Assembly: GCF_004297105.1 (NCBI RefSeq)
Contig: NZ_SCVE01000012.1
Span: 62,001-126,000, forward strand
Length of the DNA stretch: 64,000 nt
Reading direction: 5' to 3'
DNA from: Herbiconiux sp.
Lineage (GTDB): Bacteria > Actinomycetota > Actinomycetes > Actinomycetales > Microbacteriaceae
This document shows positions 17,107 through 27,321 of this stretch, piece after piece (position 1 is the first letter of the stretch; each line of letters begins with the position of its first letter). The position numbers and the translations under genes are program-made. The notes beneath the pieces are model-generated. The model was given only the letters and a program-made list of their open reading frames with translations. It was not told the DNA's origin and ran no database searches.

Positions 17107-17112
17107 ATGATA
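17107..17112 (-). promoter_or_regulatory. Leaderless -10 box of the NUDIX gene
   Basis: On the minus strand TATCAT, then 6 nt, then ATG 17100. Confidence 0.5.
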
Positions 17113-17157
17113 ACTCCCGGATGTGTTCGGGATGTTTCGGGCCGCGCGACGCAGGCG

Positions 17158-17163
17158 TACCCT
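17158..17163 (+). promoter_or_regulatory. Leaderless -10 box
   Basis: TACCCT, 7 nt, then ATG 17171. This box lies 46 bp from the divergent box of the NUDIX gene. Confidence 0.45.
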
Positions 17164-17170
17164 CGTGCAC

Positions 17171-17341
17171 ATGAGTACTTTCATCGATCCCCCCACGCCG
17201 GAGTCGTTCGAGCACAACGGGCAGCACCCGGAGGTCGACGAGGACGAGGAGCAGGACAGCTTCGACAAGGAGGTCGAGGCCGAGCTGCGCGAGTTCATCG
17301 GCGAAGCCACCCCCACCGACGGCCCGGCTCCCGCGGGCTGA
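17171..17341 (+). CDS. Small acidic hypothetical protein (56 aa)
   Basis: 56 residues dominated by Asp, Glu and Pro (HPEVDEDEEQDSFDKEVEAE), without membrane segments. It is probably leaderless. Its stop lies immediately before the TraR/DksA-like reading frame, so the two are probably one operon. I do not recognise a family. Confidence 0.65.
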   Translation: MSTFIDPPTPESFEHNGQHPEVDEDEEQDSFDKEVEAELREFIGEATPTDGPAPAG

Positions 17342-17382
17342 TCGTCTCCCAACCGGATGCTGCGCCCCCGCCGTTCGATCCG

Positions 17383-17703
17383 GTGGCGGCCCTGACAGGC
17401 GAACGCGAAGCGGCGCTCGCGCAGATCGGCGAGCTGCGCGCATCGATGGCGGAGCTGCGCACCGTGCGCGAGTCATCGCCCGACGACGACGAGCACGACC
17501 CCGAGGGGCCGACGCTGTCGAGCGAGTGGTCGCGCATCCGAGGCCTTGAGCTGGCCGCCGCACGACGCCTCGAGGCGACGGATGCCGCCCTCGCCCGCGT
17601 GGCGGCGGGCACCTACGGCCTCTGCCTCACGTGCGGCCTCCCGATCCCCGTGGGCCGGCTCGAGATCCGCCCGGCCGCCACGCACTGCGTGAACTGCGCC
17701 TAG
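17383..17703 (+). CDS. TraR/DksA-type C4 zinc finger protein
   Basis: About 106 residues: a coiled-coil-prone helical N-terminal part (LTGEREAALAQIGELRASMA) and a C-terminal C4 zinc finger CLTC...CVNC with 17 residues between the cysteine pairs. DksA/TraR proteins enter the RNA polymerase secondary channel and alter initiation; many small actinobacterial members are uncharacterised. The start is uncertain. GTG 17383 gives a typical length, but the frame stays open upstream to a CTG at 17338 that overlaps the preceding stop codon. The 3' end overlaps the convergent gene by 4 bp. Confidence 0.8.
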   Translation: MAALTGEREAALAQIGELRASMAELRTVRESSPDDDEHDPEGPTLSSEWSRIRGLELAAARRLEATDAALARVAAGTYGLCLTCGLPIPVGRLEIRPAATHCVNCA

Positions 17704-18017
17704 CGGTCGACGGCGTTCTTGTCGCCGGGGTCTTCGTCGCCGCCCAGCTCCCACGGGAGCGGGCCCTCGAGCTCCACCGGCTCATCCGGCGGGGTGTCGA
17801 AGCCGCCCGGGCGCTGCACGCGGCCGAAGAAGCCCATCTGGTTCGACTTCGGGAGAACGGATTCCGCCGCCTCCGCCTCGACCGCGGTCTCGTCGGGGCG
17901 GCGCTTGCCGAAGTACCGGGCCCGCAAGCGCTCGTTGAAGCTCCGGCGGGGAGCCTCAGACCCGGTTGCGTCGAGGCGTTCGTCGCCCGCCTCCGGAGTC
18001 GTGTCGTCGGCCGCCAT
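17700..18017 (-). CDS. Hypothetical protein (105 aa)
   Basis: 105 residues, acidic at both ends, with a basic central motif RRSFNERLRARYFGKRRPDE. No membrane segment or known domain is seen. Its ATG overlaps the stop of the upstream GNAT gene (TGATG), indicating translational coupling. Function unknown. Confidence 0.7.
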   Translation of the reverse strand: MAADDTTPEAGDERLDATGSEAPRRSFNERLRARYFGKRRPDETAVEAEAAESVLPKSNQMGFFGRVQRPGGFDTPPDEPVELEGPLPWELGGDEDPGDKNAVDR

Positions 18018-18532
18018 CAGAGGTGCTTCAGCATTCGCGTGTTGCCGAGGGTGTTGGGCTTCACCCGGGCCAGATCGAGGAACTCGGCGACACCCTCGTC
18101 GGGTGAGCGCACGAGTTCGGCGTAGACCTCGGGCTCCACGAGCGCCAGCGGCGACGCGATGAAGCCGTTGCGCTCGAAGAAGGGCACCTCGAAGGTGAGG
18201 CAGAAGAGTCGGCTCAGGCCGAGTTCGCGAGCCTCTTCCTCGAGAGCGGCGAGCAGCATCCGGCCCACACCCTGGCCGAGCCAGGCGTCGCTCACGGCGA
18301 GGGTGCGCACCTCGCCGAGGTCTTCCCAGAAGACGTGGAGGGCGCCGCAGCCGATGATCGCACCGCGGTCGTCGACGGCGACCTTGAACTCCTGCACGGC
18401 CTCGTAGAACACCACGGCGTCTTTGCCGAGCAGGATTCGTCGCTGCACCAGGGGCTCCACCATCTGCTGGATGCCGGGTATGTCACTGGTGCGCGCCCGC
18501 CGAACGGTGACGGGCGCCTTGCTCGAACTCAT
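18017..18532 (-). CDS. Amino-acid N-acetyltransferase (GNAT, ArgA-like)
   Basis: 171 residues with a GNAT fold. The acetyl-CoA loop is RTLAVSDAWLGQGVGRMLL, and LFCLTFEVPFFERNGF matches the C-terminal part of the stand-alone actinobacterial N-acetylglutamate synthases. It would catalyse the first step of arginine synthesis (acetyl-CoA plus glutamate). Other arginine genes are not in the window, so the assignment rests on sequence resemblance. TACGCT lies 6 nt before ATG 18532, predicting a leaderless start. The 105-aa gene follows in the same unit. Confidence 0.85.
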   Translation of the reverse strand: MSSSKAPVTVRRARTSDIPGIQQMVEPLVQRRILLGKDAVVFYEAVQEFKVAVDDRGAIIGCGALHVFWEDLGEVRTLAVSDAWLGQGVGRMLLAALEEEARELGLSRLFCLTFEVPFFERNGFIASPLALVEPEVYAELVRSPDEGVAEFLDLARVKPNTLGNTRMLKHL

Positions 18533-18538
18533 CGCACC

Positions 18539-18544
18539 AGCGTA
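18539..18544 (-). promoter_or_regulatory. Leaderless -10 box of the GNAT gene
   Basis: Minus-strand TACGCT, 6 nt, then ATG 18532. Confidence 0.5.
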
Positions 18545-18563
18545 TCGCCCTCCCCACCCCCAC

Positions 18564-18641
18564 CGTCCTCCTCGCGAGTCGCCAGAATCCGGTCTAAAAG
18601 GGGTCAATTGCACCGGATTTTGGCGACTCGCGAGGAGGACG
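18564..18641. repeat. 30-bp near-perfect inverted repeat
   Basis: Left arm 18564-18593 and right arm 18612-18641 are complementary at 29 of 30 positions, around an 18-nt AT-richer loop. The arms contain CTCGCGAGTCGCCA. It lies in the 153-bp gap between the GNAT gene promoter and the clpC terminator, and has no coding role. Confidence 0.85.
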
Positions 18642-18643
18642 GC

Positions 18644-18675
18644 GAAGGGCCGGGCACCGTGGTGCCCGGCCCTTC
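18644..18675 (-). terminator. clpC terminator hairpin
   Basis: A perfect 15-bp stem (18644-18658 with 18661-18675, arms GAAGGGCCGGGCACC) with a 2-nt loop, starting 11 bp after the clpC stop. No T-run follows. Confidence 0.7.
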
Positions 18676-18685
18676 GAGGGGGTTG

Positions 18686-21208
<2,523 letters not shown>

Positions 21209-21256
21209 GTCTGTCTCCCTGGCCGCCAGGGCAGGTAGATGACGGCCGTTACGAAG

Positions 21257-21307
21257 AGACTAGCCAGCGAACAGGGGCCGGACAGCCCCTGTTCGCCGTG
21301 GGCGTGA
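21257..21307 (-). promoter_or_regulatory. clpC promoter with palindrome and ClgR-like box
   Basis: Minus-strand TAGTCT (21257-21262) is the probable -10. A perfect 12-bp inverted repeat with arms GCGAACAGGGGC spans 21267-21296 and covers the -35 region. Just upstream, TGTTCGCCGTGGGCGTGA (21290-21307) has the CGC-N5-GCG core of ClgR sites, in a position suited to an activator. Binding is inferred. Confidence 0.4.
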
Positions 21308-21425
21308 CAGCTTTCTGTCCACTCCTCCACAGCGGTCGTTGAGGCAGTGGCTCTCCGCAGATCTGCCGGACCGATGATCGGTGAAGCCGGAGAGGGTCAC
21401 GCTTGCGGATGACCATTTCTCAATG

Positions 21426-21437
21426 CAAGTTAACTTG
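21426..21437. promoter_or_regulatory. Palindromic operator/promoter of the toxin-antitoxin-like pair
   Basis: CAAGTTAACTTG is a perfect 12-bp palindrome ending 10 bp before ATG 21448. It contains TAACTT, which could serve as the -10. Autoregulated toxin-antitoxin pairs usually have such a site. Confidence 0.55.
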
Positions 21438-21447
21438 TTAGACTTTG

Positions 21448-21678
21448 ATGGACTGGCATATTGCCCGCTCCGCCCGTAAGCACGGCACGTCTGAGGAGGA
21501 CATAGAGCATGCGCTCGATCACTGGATCTACAGCCATGACATTGGTGAAGGCTTCGCCATGTTCGTGGGCCCTGCGACCAACGCCGCACTGCTCGAGGTC
21601 GGCCTTGTGACCATCGCTGGAGACACTCACGTCGTGCACGCAATGCCTGCGCGATCCAAATATCTGCGGGGCCGGTGA
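21448..21678 (+). CDS. Toxin-like protein (BrnT/DUF4258-like)
   Basis: 76 residues: HARS-type N terminus (WHIARSARKHGTSEEDIEHA), acidic middle, and the C-terminal VVHAMPARSKYLRG. This order resembles small RelE/BrnT-fold ribonuclease toxins, whose conserved HAM.AR segment lies near the C terminus. ATG 21448 is used (a TTG precedes it directly). Codons such as ATA, AAA and TAT, and a lower GC content than the neighbours, suggest horizontal acquisition. The stop overlaps the next ATG (TGATG). Toxicity is inferred from architecture, not shown. Confidence 0.7.
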   Translation: MDWHIARSARKHGTSEEDIEHALDHWIYSHDIGEGFAMFVGPATNAALLEVGLVTIAGDTHVVHAMPARSKYLRGR

Positions 21679-21956
21679 TGCCGAAATCGCTGAGACAAAT
21701 ACTCGCGCGCGCCGATGAATACGCGGCCGTCTTCGAAGCCTACGAGCCAAAGCCAGAAGATGAGATGGACGGTAACGCCTACCTCGCCTTGCATGAAGCC
21801 GCCGCCGCCCGGGTCCAGGCGGAAGTTCGACTCACCAAGGCTGTCGCTGCAGCGCGGGCAGGCCGTGTCACGTGGAGCACGATCGGGGCGATCCTGGGCA
21901 CCTCCGGCGAGGCGGCCCGGCAGCGATATGGCGTGCCGAAAAGCGCCCAGGCGTGA
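21678..21956 (+). CDS. Antitoxin-like helix-turn-helix protein
   Basis: 92 residues: a helical acidic N-terminal region (YEPKPEDEMDGNAYLALHEA) and a C-terminal helix-turn-helix, VTWSTIGAILGTSGEAARQR, followed by YG. It could bind the palindrome at 21426-21437 and repress its own operon. Position directly downstream of the toxin-like gene, with start/stop overlap, fits toxin-first modules such as BrnTA or HigBA. Alternatively it is simply a small DNA-binding regulator. Confidence 0.7.
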   Translation: MPKSLRQILARADEYAAVFEAYEPKPEDEMDGNAYLALHEAAAARVQAEVRLTKAVAAARAGRVTWSTIGAILGTSGEAARQRYGVPKSAQA

Positions 21957-21962
21957 CAGAAG

Positions 21963-22385
21963 TCAGATCGCGACGGCGGGAGCGCCCGTGCCGGGCTTCT
22001 CGCCGAGGTACTGGGCACTACCGAACGCGAGGATCGGGTAGCCGATGAACGGGAACGGCCAGAAGAGCAGGAAGAAGCCGAATGCGCCGCCCTTGCCGAA
22101 ATTGCGCGCGACGTTCACGGCCACGATGATGCCGATCACGATGTTCACGATCGGGATGATGTAGAGGATCCACCACCAACCCGGCTTGCCCGCCACCTTG
22201 CAGAGCACGTAGATGTTGTAGAACGGGATGATCGCCGCCCACCCGTGACGACCGGCTTTGTCGAACGTGATCCACATGCCCACGATCACCAGCGCGGTGA
22301 TGACGAGGCTCGCGAACGAGGAGAACGGATCGAACTGGTAGCTGTAGGAGAAGGAGTTGCTCTCGGCGAGAGTGGATGCGATCAC
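21963..22385 (-). CDS. DUF5684 domain-containing membrane protein
   Basis: 140 residues starting at GTG 22385, with GGGGGA upstream. It has about four membrane segments. The DUF5684 hallmark is seen as AGRHGWAAIIPFYNIYVLCK, then GKPGWWWILYIIPIVNIVIG, then NFGKGGAFGFFLLFWPF. Members are widespread in actinobacteria and sometimes linked to signal peptidases; the role is unknown. Its 3' end is 7 bp from that of the convergent antitoxin-like gene. Confidence 0.8.
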   Translation of the reverse strand: MIASTLAESNSFSYSYQFDPFSSFASLVITALVIVGMWITFDKAGRHGWAAIIPFYNIYVLCKVAGKPGWWWILYIIPIVNIVIGIIVAVNVARNFGKGGAFGFFLLFWPFPFIGYPILAFGSAQYLGEKPGTGAPAVAI

Positions 22386-22464
22386 AGGATGTCCCCCGAC
22401 TGTCGGTGTCCGGGCCGCGGATGCACGGATGTGCGCGACCCCGATGGAGATCGTAGCGGCACCA

Positions 22465-22470
22465 TAGGAT
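22465..22470 (+). promoter_or_regulatory. Leaderless -10 box of the pirin gene
   Basis: TAGGAT, 6 nt (TCTGCT), then ATG 22477; no ribosome site. Confidence 0.5.
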
Positions 22471-22476
22471 TCTGCT

Positions 22477-23550
22477 ATGAGCAACCTCGAGGAGGCGCCG
22501 ACGGAGACCTGGGTCGAGTGCGACGCCACGGCGGTCGGCGCTCCGCAGGTCGTCGAGATCATGACCGCGCGCGAGGTGCCGCTCGGCGGTCCGCGGGCGA
22601 TGACGGTTCACCGCACCCTGCCCAGCCGCGAACGCACCATGATCGGCGCCTGGTGCTTCATCGACCACTACGGGCCGGCGGATGTCTCGCACACCGGTGG
22701 AATGGTGGTGCCGCCGCATCCGCACACCGGGCTGCAGACCGTGAGCTGGCTGTTCGAGGGCGAGATCGAGCACCGCGACAGCGTCGGCAGCCACGCCTTC
22801 GTTCGGCCGGGTGTGCTCAACCTGATGACGGCCGGGCACGGCATCTCGCACTCCGAGGTGTCGACCGACGACACCCGGGTTCTGCACGGCGCCCAGCTCT
22901 GGGTCGCGCTTCCGTCGGCGTCGCGCGAGGTGGACCCCTTCTTCGAGAGCCATGAGGCCGCCACGACACAGCTCGGCGACGCCGACCTCAGCATCTTCAT
23001 CGGCGATTTCGCCGGATGCTCGGTGGGCGCGACCACCTTCACACCGCTCGTGGCGGTCGAGGTGCGCCTGCCGGCCGGCGGTGCGGTCGAGCTGCCGCTC
23101 CGCCCCGACTTCGAGTACGGCCTTCTGGTGGATTCGGGGCCCGTCTCGGTCGATGGCACGGCCGTCGAGCGCACCGAGCTGGCGTACACCGGCCTCGGCC
23201 GCCCCTCCCTCGACGTGCGCGCCGGCACGGAGCCCGCACGCCTGCTCCTCATCGGCGGCGAGCCGCTCGACGAGAAGATCTTGATGTGGTGGAACTTCGT
23301 CGGCCGAAGCCACGAGGAGATCGTGGCCTACCGCACCCAATGGCAGCGGGAGTCGGGTGCTCCCGAGCCGGATGGCGGCGTGCCGGCTCCGGATGCCGCG
23401 GGCGAGGCCTCCGCCGAAGCCGCCGACCCGTCGCATCCGGAGTCCGTCTTCACCACCGCACGCTTCGGCGCGAGCGACCATCACTTCGCCGGCGCTCCCC
23501 TCCCGGCCCCGGTGCTGCCCGGGGTGCGCCTCCAACCCCGCAACCGCTGA
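22477..23550 (+). CDS. Pirin family protein
   Basis: A bicupin of 357 residues. The N-terminal cupin carries the metal ligands in PPHPHTGLQTVSWLFEGEIEHRDSVG and GHGISHSE, matching the His3Glu iron site of pirins. Some bacterial pirins have quercetin 2,3-dioxygenase activity, while others act as redox-sensitive partners. Residues 300-345 form a Pro/Ala/Glu-rich, probably disordered extension. The gene stands alone, and no flavonoid or regulatory partner is adjacent. Confidence 0.92.
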   Translation: MSNLEEAPTETWVECDATAVGAPQVVEIMTAREVPLGGPRAMTVHRTLPSRERTMIGAWCFIDHYGPADVSHTGGMVVPPHPHTGLQTVSWLFEGEIEHRDSVGSHAFVRPGVLNLMTAGHGISHSEVSTDDTRVLHGAQLWVALPSASREVDPFFESHEAATTQLGDADLSIFIGDFAGCSVGATTFTPLVAVEVRLPAGGAVELPLRPDFEYGLLVDSGPVSVDGTAVERTELAYTGLGRPSLDVRAGTEPARLLLIGGEPLDEKILMWWNFVGRSHEEIVAYRTQWQRESGAPEPDGGVPAPDAAGEASAEAADPSHPESVFTTARFGASDHHFAGAPLPAPVLPGVRLQPRNR

Positions 23551-23722
23551 GGCCAGCGCGTCGGAGCGTCAGGGCGTCAGGGCGACCTCTGCCGGCTTCC
23601 CGAACGTGAGACCCCCGGCGATGCCCGCGAACGTGAGCACCAGCGTGGTGGGCCCGATCGTCACGGTCGGTGAGTCGGTCTCGACGACCGAGACGGAGAG
23701 GAACGCGAGCGGGACAGCGCCC

Positions 23723-25195
23723 CTACTGGATGGCCGAGGTGAGACGCGCCAGGTTGTCGAGCACCGTCGACCGCAGGGGCTGCTTGTGCCACTCGTCGAG
23801 AGTGAGCTCGCGAGACACAGCACGGTAGCCGTCTTCGACCGCCCGCATCTGGTCGACGAAGGTACGCCCACGCACCATCAGCGACACCTCCATGTTGAGA
23901 CTGAACGAACGCATGTCCATGTTGCTCGAGCCGATCACGGCCACGTCGTCGTCGATCGTGAAGTGCTTCGCGTGCAGGATGTAGGGCGCCTGGTACATGT
24001 AGATACGCACTCCGGCCCTCAGCAGCACCTCGTAGTAGGAGCGCTGGGCGTGGTAGACGAGCGCCTGGTCGCCGATCTCGGAGACGAACAGCTGCACCTC
24101 GAGGCCCCGCTCGGTGGCGGTGGTGATGGCGTACATCATCGCGTCATCCGGCACGAAATAGGGGCTCGTGATGATGATGCGCTTCTGCGCGCTGTAGAGC
24201 AGCGCCAAGAAGAGCCTCAGGTTGTTCTCGCCGTCGAACCCCGGGCCGGATGGCACGACCTGCATGTCGAGCGCCTCCTCGCCCTCCTCGATCACGTCGT
24301 CGGTGATCGGCCGGGTCTCGCGCAGCAGCAGCTCGTTCGACTCGCTGTACCAGTCGGTGATGAAGATGGCGTTGATACCGGCGACGATGGGGCCCTCGAG
24401 CCGCGTCATGAGGTCTTGCCACATCAGCCCGCGCTTGATGTTGCCCTTCTTGTTGTAGCTGCGGTCGACCACGTTCTGCGAACCCATGTAGGCCACGTCG
24501 CCATCGATCACCAGGATCTTGCGGTGGTTGCGCAGGTCGGGCCGCTGCCACTTGCCCTTCAAGGGCTGCACGGGCAGCATGAAGTGCCATTTCACGCCCA
24601 TCGAATTGAGCCGCTTCACCGTCTTGCGGTTGCCCGGCGCACGCACGGATGCGATGTGGTCGAGCAGCACGCGCACGGTCACGCCGCGCTTGGCCGCCGC
24701 TTCGAGCGCGTCGAAGAAGGGCGCCGTGGTCGCGTCGAGCGACAGGATGTAGAACTCGGCGTGCACGTAGCGCTCCGCCTTGGCGATGTCGGCGGTCATC
24801 TGCCGGATCGACTCGTCGTAGTCCCCCACGAGTGACGCGTCGTTGCCGCCGACGAGCGGCATGGCGCCGAGATTGCGGTTGAGCTCCACCACGTTGCGGA
24901 ACCACGGGGGCCACGGCGAGTCCTCGCTGACCTTGTCGATGCCCTCCGTGGTCTCGATGATGAACTCGTTGATGGCGTGCTGCTTCTCGCGCCGCGACTT
25001 CGGCAGCTTGTAGCTTCCGATGAGGAGGAACAGCAGAAAGCCCACGAAGGGCAGCACGAAGATGGCCATCAGCCACGCGATGCCGGTGGAGGGCCGCCGG
25101 TTGCGCGGCACCACGATCACCGAGACGACACGGATGACGAAGTCGAGGGCGAGCAGCAGAAGGAAGACGAGAACCGCGACGTCAGTACCCGACAT
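23723..25195 (-). CDS. cls: Cardiolipin synthase
   Basis: A phospholipase-D-family enzyme forming cardiolipin at the membrane. 490 residues: two N-terminal membrane segments (about 5-27 and 38-60), the first HKD motif in NHRKILVIDGDVAYMGSQN, and the second in LHAKHFTIDDDVAVIGSSNMD. Both active sites are intact and the length is normal for bacterial Cls. The 172 bp downstream (23551-23722) contain no supported gene. Confidence 0.95.
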   Translation of the reverse strand: MSGTDVAVLVFLLLLALDFVIRVVSVIVVPRNRRPSTGIAWLMAIFVLPFVGFLLFLLIGSYKLPKSRREKQHAINEFIIETTEGIDKVSEDSPWPPWFRNVVELNRNLGAMPLVGGNDASLVGDYDESIRQMTADIAKAERYVHAEFYILSLDATTAPFFDALEAAAKRGVTVRVLLDHIASVRAPGNRKTVKRLNSMGVKWHFMLPVQPLKGKWQRPDLRNHRKILVIDGDVAYMGSQNVVDRSYNKKGNIKRGLMWQDLMTRLEGPIVAGINAIFITDWYSESNELLLRETRPITDDVIEEGEEALDMQVVPSGPGFDGENNLRLFLALLYSAQKRIIITSPYFVPDDAMMYAITTATERGLEVQLFVSEIGDQALVYHAQRSYYEVLLRAGVRIYMYQAPYILHAKHFTIDDDVAVIGSSNMDMRSFSLNMEVSLMVRGRTFVDQMRAVEDGYRAVSRELTLDEWHKQPLRSTVLDNLARLTSAIQ

Positions 25196-25246
25196 GCGGC
25201 CTCCTCCTCGGCGAACTCCCCAGGGATACCGTAGCGGGTCGGAGGG

Positions 25247-25429
25247 TCAGGAGACGTCGGCCTTGGCCGACGGCAGACCGAGTCGCGCTCGCTCTTCGGC
25301 CTCGATCTTGGCGAGGGCCTTGCGTTCGGACTTGTCCGAGCGGATGAGCGCACGCATGATGAACCAGAACACCAGGCCGATCAGTACGGTGGGCGCCAAT
25401 GCGAAGATCGCGGGCCAGAAATCATCCAT
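25247..25429 (-). CDS. Small single-pass membrane protein (60 aa)
   Basis: 60 residues: an N-terminal hydrophobic segment (ALAPTVLIGLVFWFIMRALI) followed by a charged amphipathic tail (KSERKALAKIEAEERARLGL). TATCGT followed by 7 nt precedes ATG 25429, so it is probably leaderless. Similar lysyl-tRNA-synthetase-adjacent membrane peptides occur in Microbacteriaceae. Function unknown. Confidence 0.7.
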   Translation of the reverse strand: MDDFWPAIFALAPTVLIGLVFWFIMRALIRSDKSERKALAKIEAEERARLGLPSAKADVS

Positions 25430-25436
25430 CGGTTCA

Positions 25437-25442
25437 ACGATA
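25437..25442 (-). promoter_or_regulatory. Leaderless -10 box
   Basis: Minus-strand TATCGT, 7 nt, then ATG 25429. Confidence 0.45.
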
Positions 25443-25462
25443 CGTCATGCGGGATGTGCGCG

Positions 25463-25672
25463 TCATGAGTGGGTGGCGATGCCGATGATGCCGGACACGA
25501 TGAAGTAGACGCCCACCGCCCCCACGATGATCCAGATGGCGATGCGCGTGGTCGTGGGCTTGTTGGGATTGGGCTCGTCGCCGACGGGGCCGCCGCGGCC
25601 CTTCTCGAGGTTCTCGCGCTCGGTCTTGCCGGGCTCGAAGGGATCCTTGCTGCCGCCGCCGAGAAAGCTCAT
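25463..25672 (-). CDS. Small membrane protein (69 aa)
   Basis: 69 residues: a hydrophilic, Gly/Pro-rich N terminus (FLGGGSKDPFEPGKTERENL) and one C-terminal membrane segment (IAIWIIVGAVGVYFIVSGII). A single-pass, tail-anchored topology is likely. It is on the strand of lysS, 37 bp downstream. No recognised family. Confidence 0.68.
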   Translation of the reverse strand: MSFLGGGSKDPFEPGKTERENLEKGRGGPVGDEPNPNKPTTTRIAIWIIVGAVGVYFIVSGIIGIATHS

Positions 25673-25709
25673 GCGCTCATCCTGTCACGCGCACCTGATG
25701 GCCCGCCGG

Positions 25710-27224
25710 TCACTTGACCAGCGGGAAGAGGATGGTCTCCCGGATGCCGAGGCCCGTGAGCGCCATCAGCAGGCGGTCGACGCCCATGCCCATGCCGCCC
25801 GACGGGGGCATACCGAACTCGAGCGCCCGCAGGAACTCCTCGTCGAGGCGCATCGCCTCGTCGTCGCCCGCGGCGGCCTGCTTGGCCTGCTCCACGAAGC
25901 GCTCACGCTGGATGACGGGGTCGACCAGCTCGGAATAGCCGGTGGCCAGCTCGAAGCCCCTGATGTACAGATCCCACTTCTCCACGACACCCGGGATGCT
26001 GCGGTGGGCGCGGGTGAGCGGACTGGTCTCCACGGGGAAGTCGAGCACGAAGGTGGGGCGCACGAGGCCGCCCTTCACGAAGTGCTCCCAGAGCTCCTCG
26101 ACGAGCTTGCCGTGGTTGGGCAGGTGCACCTCCACGCCCTCACGGTCGGCGATCGCCTGCAGCTCCGCCACCGACGTCGCCGGCGTGACGGAGACCCCGG
26201 ATGCGGCGCTGAGCGACTCGTACATGCTGATGCGGTCCCACTGGCCACCGAGGTCGTACTCGGTTCCGTCGGCCCAGGTGACGACGTGCGAGCCGGCCAC
26301 GGCGAGGGCCGCGTTCTGGATGAGGGACTGCGTGAGCTCGGCGATGGAGGTGTAGTCGCCGTAGGCCTCGTAGGCCTCGAGCATCGCGAACTCGGGCGAG
26401 TGCGTGGAGTCGGCGCCCTCGTTGCGGAAGTTGCGGTTGATCTCGAACACCCGGTCGATCCCGCCCACCACGGCGCGCTTGAGGAACAGCTCGGGCGCGA
26501 TGCGGAGGTAGAGCTCGGTGTCGAAGGCGTTGGAGTGCGTGGCGAAGGGGCGGGCCGCGGCGCCGCCGTGCATCGTCTGCAGCATCGGGGTCTCGACCTC
26601 GAGGTAATCGCGCTCGGCGAAGGTGGCGCGCATCGACGCCATTGTGAGGGCACGGGTGCGCACCACCTGGCGGGCCTGGTCGCGCACGATGAGATCGAGG
26701 TAGCGGCTGCGCATCCGGGTCTCCTCGGAGAGCTCGGTGTGCAGGTTCGGCAGCGGCTGGATGGCCTTCGACGCGATCTTCCACTCGGTGACCATGATCG
26801 ACAGCTCGCCGCGACGCGAGGATATGACCTCGCCGGCCACGAACAGGTGGTCACCCAGGTCGACGAGCTCCTTGAACGCCGCCAGCGCCTCCTCGCCCAC
26901 GGCGGCGAGCGAGATCATCGCCTGGATACGGGTGCCGTCGCCCGACTGGAGCGACACGAAGCAGAGCTTGCCGGTGTTGCGCAGGTGCACCACGCGGCCG
27001 GCGATGCCGACGGTCTCGCCCGAGACCTCGTCGGCCGCGAGGTGTCCCCACTTCGCCCGCACGGCGGGGATGGTGGTGGTGACCGGTACCGCGACGGGGT
27101 ACGCCTCGGCGCCCGACTCGATCAGCCGGTCGCGCTTGGCCAGGCGCACGGCCTTCTGCTCCGAGACCTCCGCCTCGGTGAGCTCGGGGGTGTCGTGCGG
27201 GTTCGGGGCGGATGCATCGGTCAT
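25710..27224 (-). CDS. lysS: Lysine--tRNA ligase
   Basis: A class II aminoacyl-tRNA synthetase charging tRNA-Lys. 504 residues: an N-terminal OB fold (about 60-160), then the class II core with motif 2 in [20 protein letters not shown] and motif 3 in [19 protein letters not shown]. The extra N-terminal 20 residues are acidic. It follows panC with a 97-bp gap, the usual actinobacterial order. Confidence 0.97.
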   Translation of the reverse strand: MTDASAPNPHDTPELTEAEVSEQKAVRLAKRDRLIESGAEAYPVAVPVTTTIPAVRAKWGHLAADEVSGETVGIAGRVVHLRNTGKLCFVSLQSGDGTRIQAMISLAAVGEEALAAFKELVDLGDHLFVAGEVISSRRGELSIMVTEWKIASKAIQPLPNLHTELSEETRMRSRYLDLIVRDQARQVVRTRALTMASMRATFAERDYLEVETPMLQTMHGGAAARPFATHSNAFDTELYLRIAPELFLKRAVVGGIDRVFEINRNFRNEGADSTHSPEFAMLEAYEAYGDYTSIAELTQSLIQNAALAVAGSHVVTWADGTEYDLGGQWDRISMYESLSAASGVSVTPATSVAELQAIADREGVEVHLPNHGKLVEELWEHFVKGGLVRPTFVLDFPVETSPLTRAHRSIPGVVEKWDLYIRGFELATGYSELVDPVIQRERFVEQAKQAAAGDDEAMRLDEEFLRALEFGMPPSGGMGMGVDRLLMALTGLGIRETILFPLVK

Positions 27225-27321
27225 GCGGGGCGGTTCTCCTCGGAAGTCGGCCCAAGTTTACCGGGCGCCGACCCTCGCCGGAGCCGCGGACGCTCCTGCC
27301 ACGCTCTCGGGAGGGGGCCGC

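Noticed and set aside
15703..17703. A long plus-strand frame ending in the TraR/DksA-like gene
   Set aside because: Only the last 106 or so codons encode a recognisable protein; the rest is antisense to the SDR, small-membrane and NUDIX genes.
23551..23722. A possible small gene on the minus strand downstream of cls (frame ending near 23569)
   Set aside because: The tail (VTIGPTTLVLTFAGIAGGLT) looks protein-like, but there is no in-frame start codon or ribosome site outside cls. It may be a remnant, but that is not supportable.
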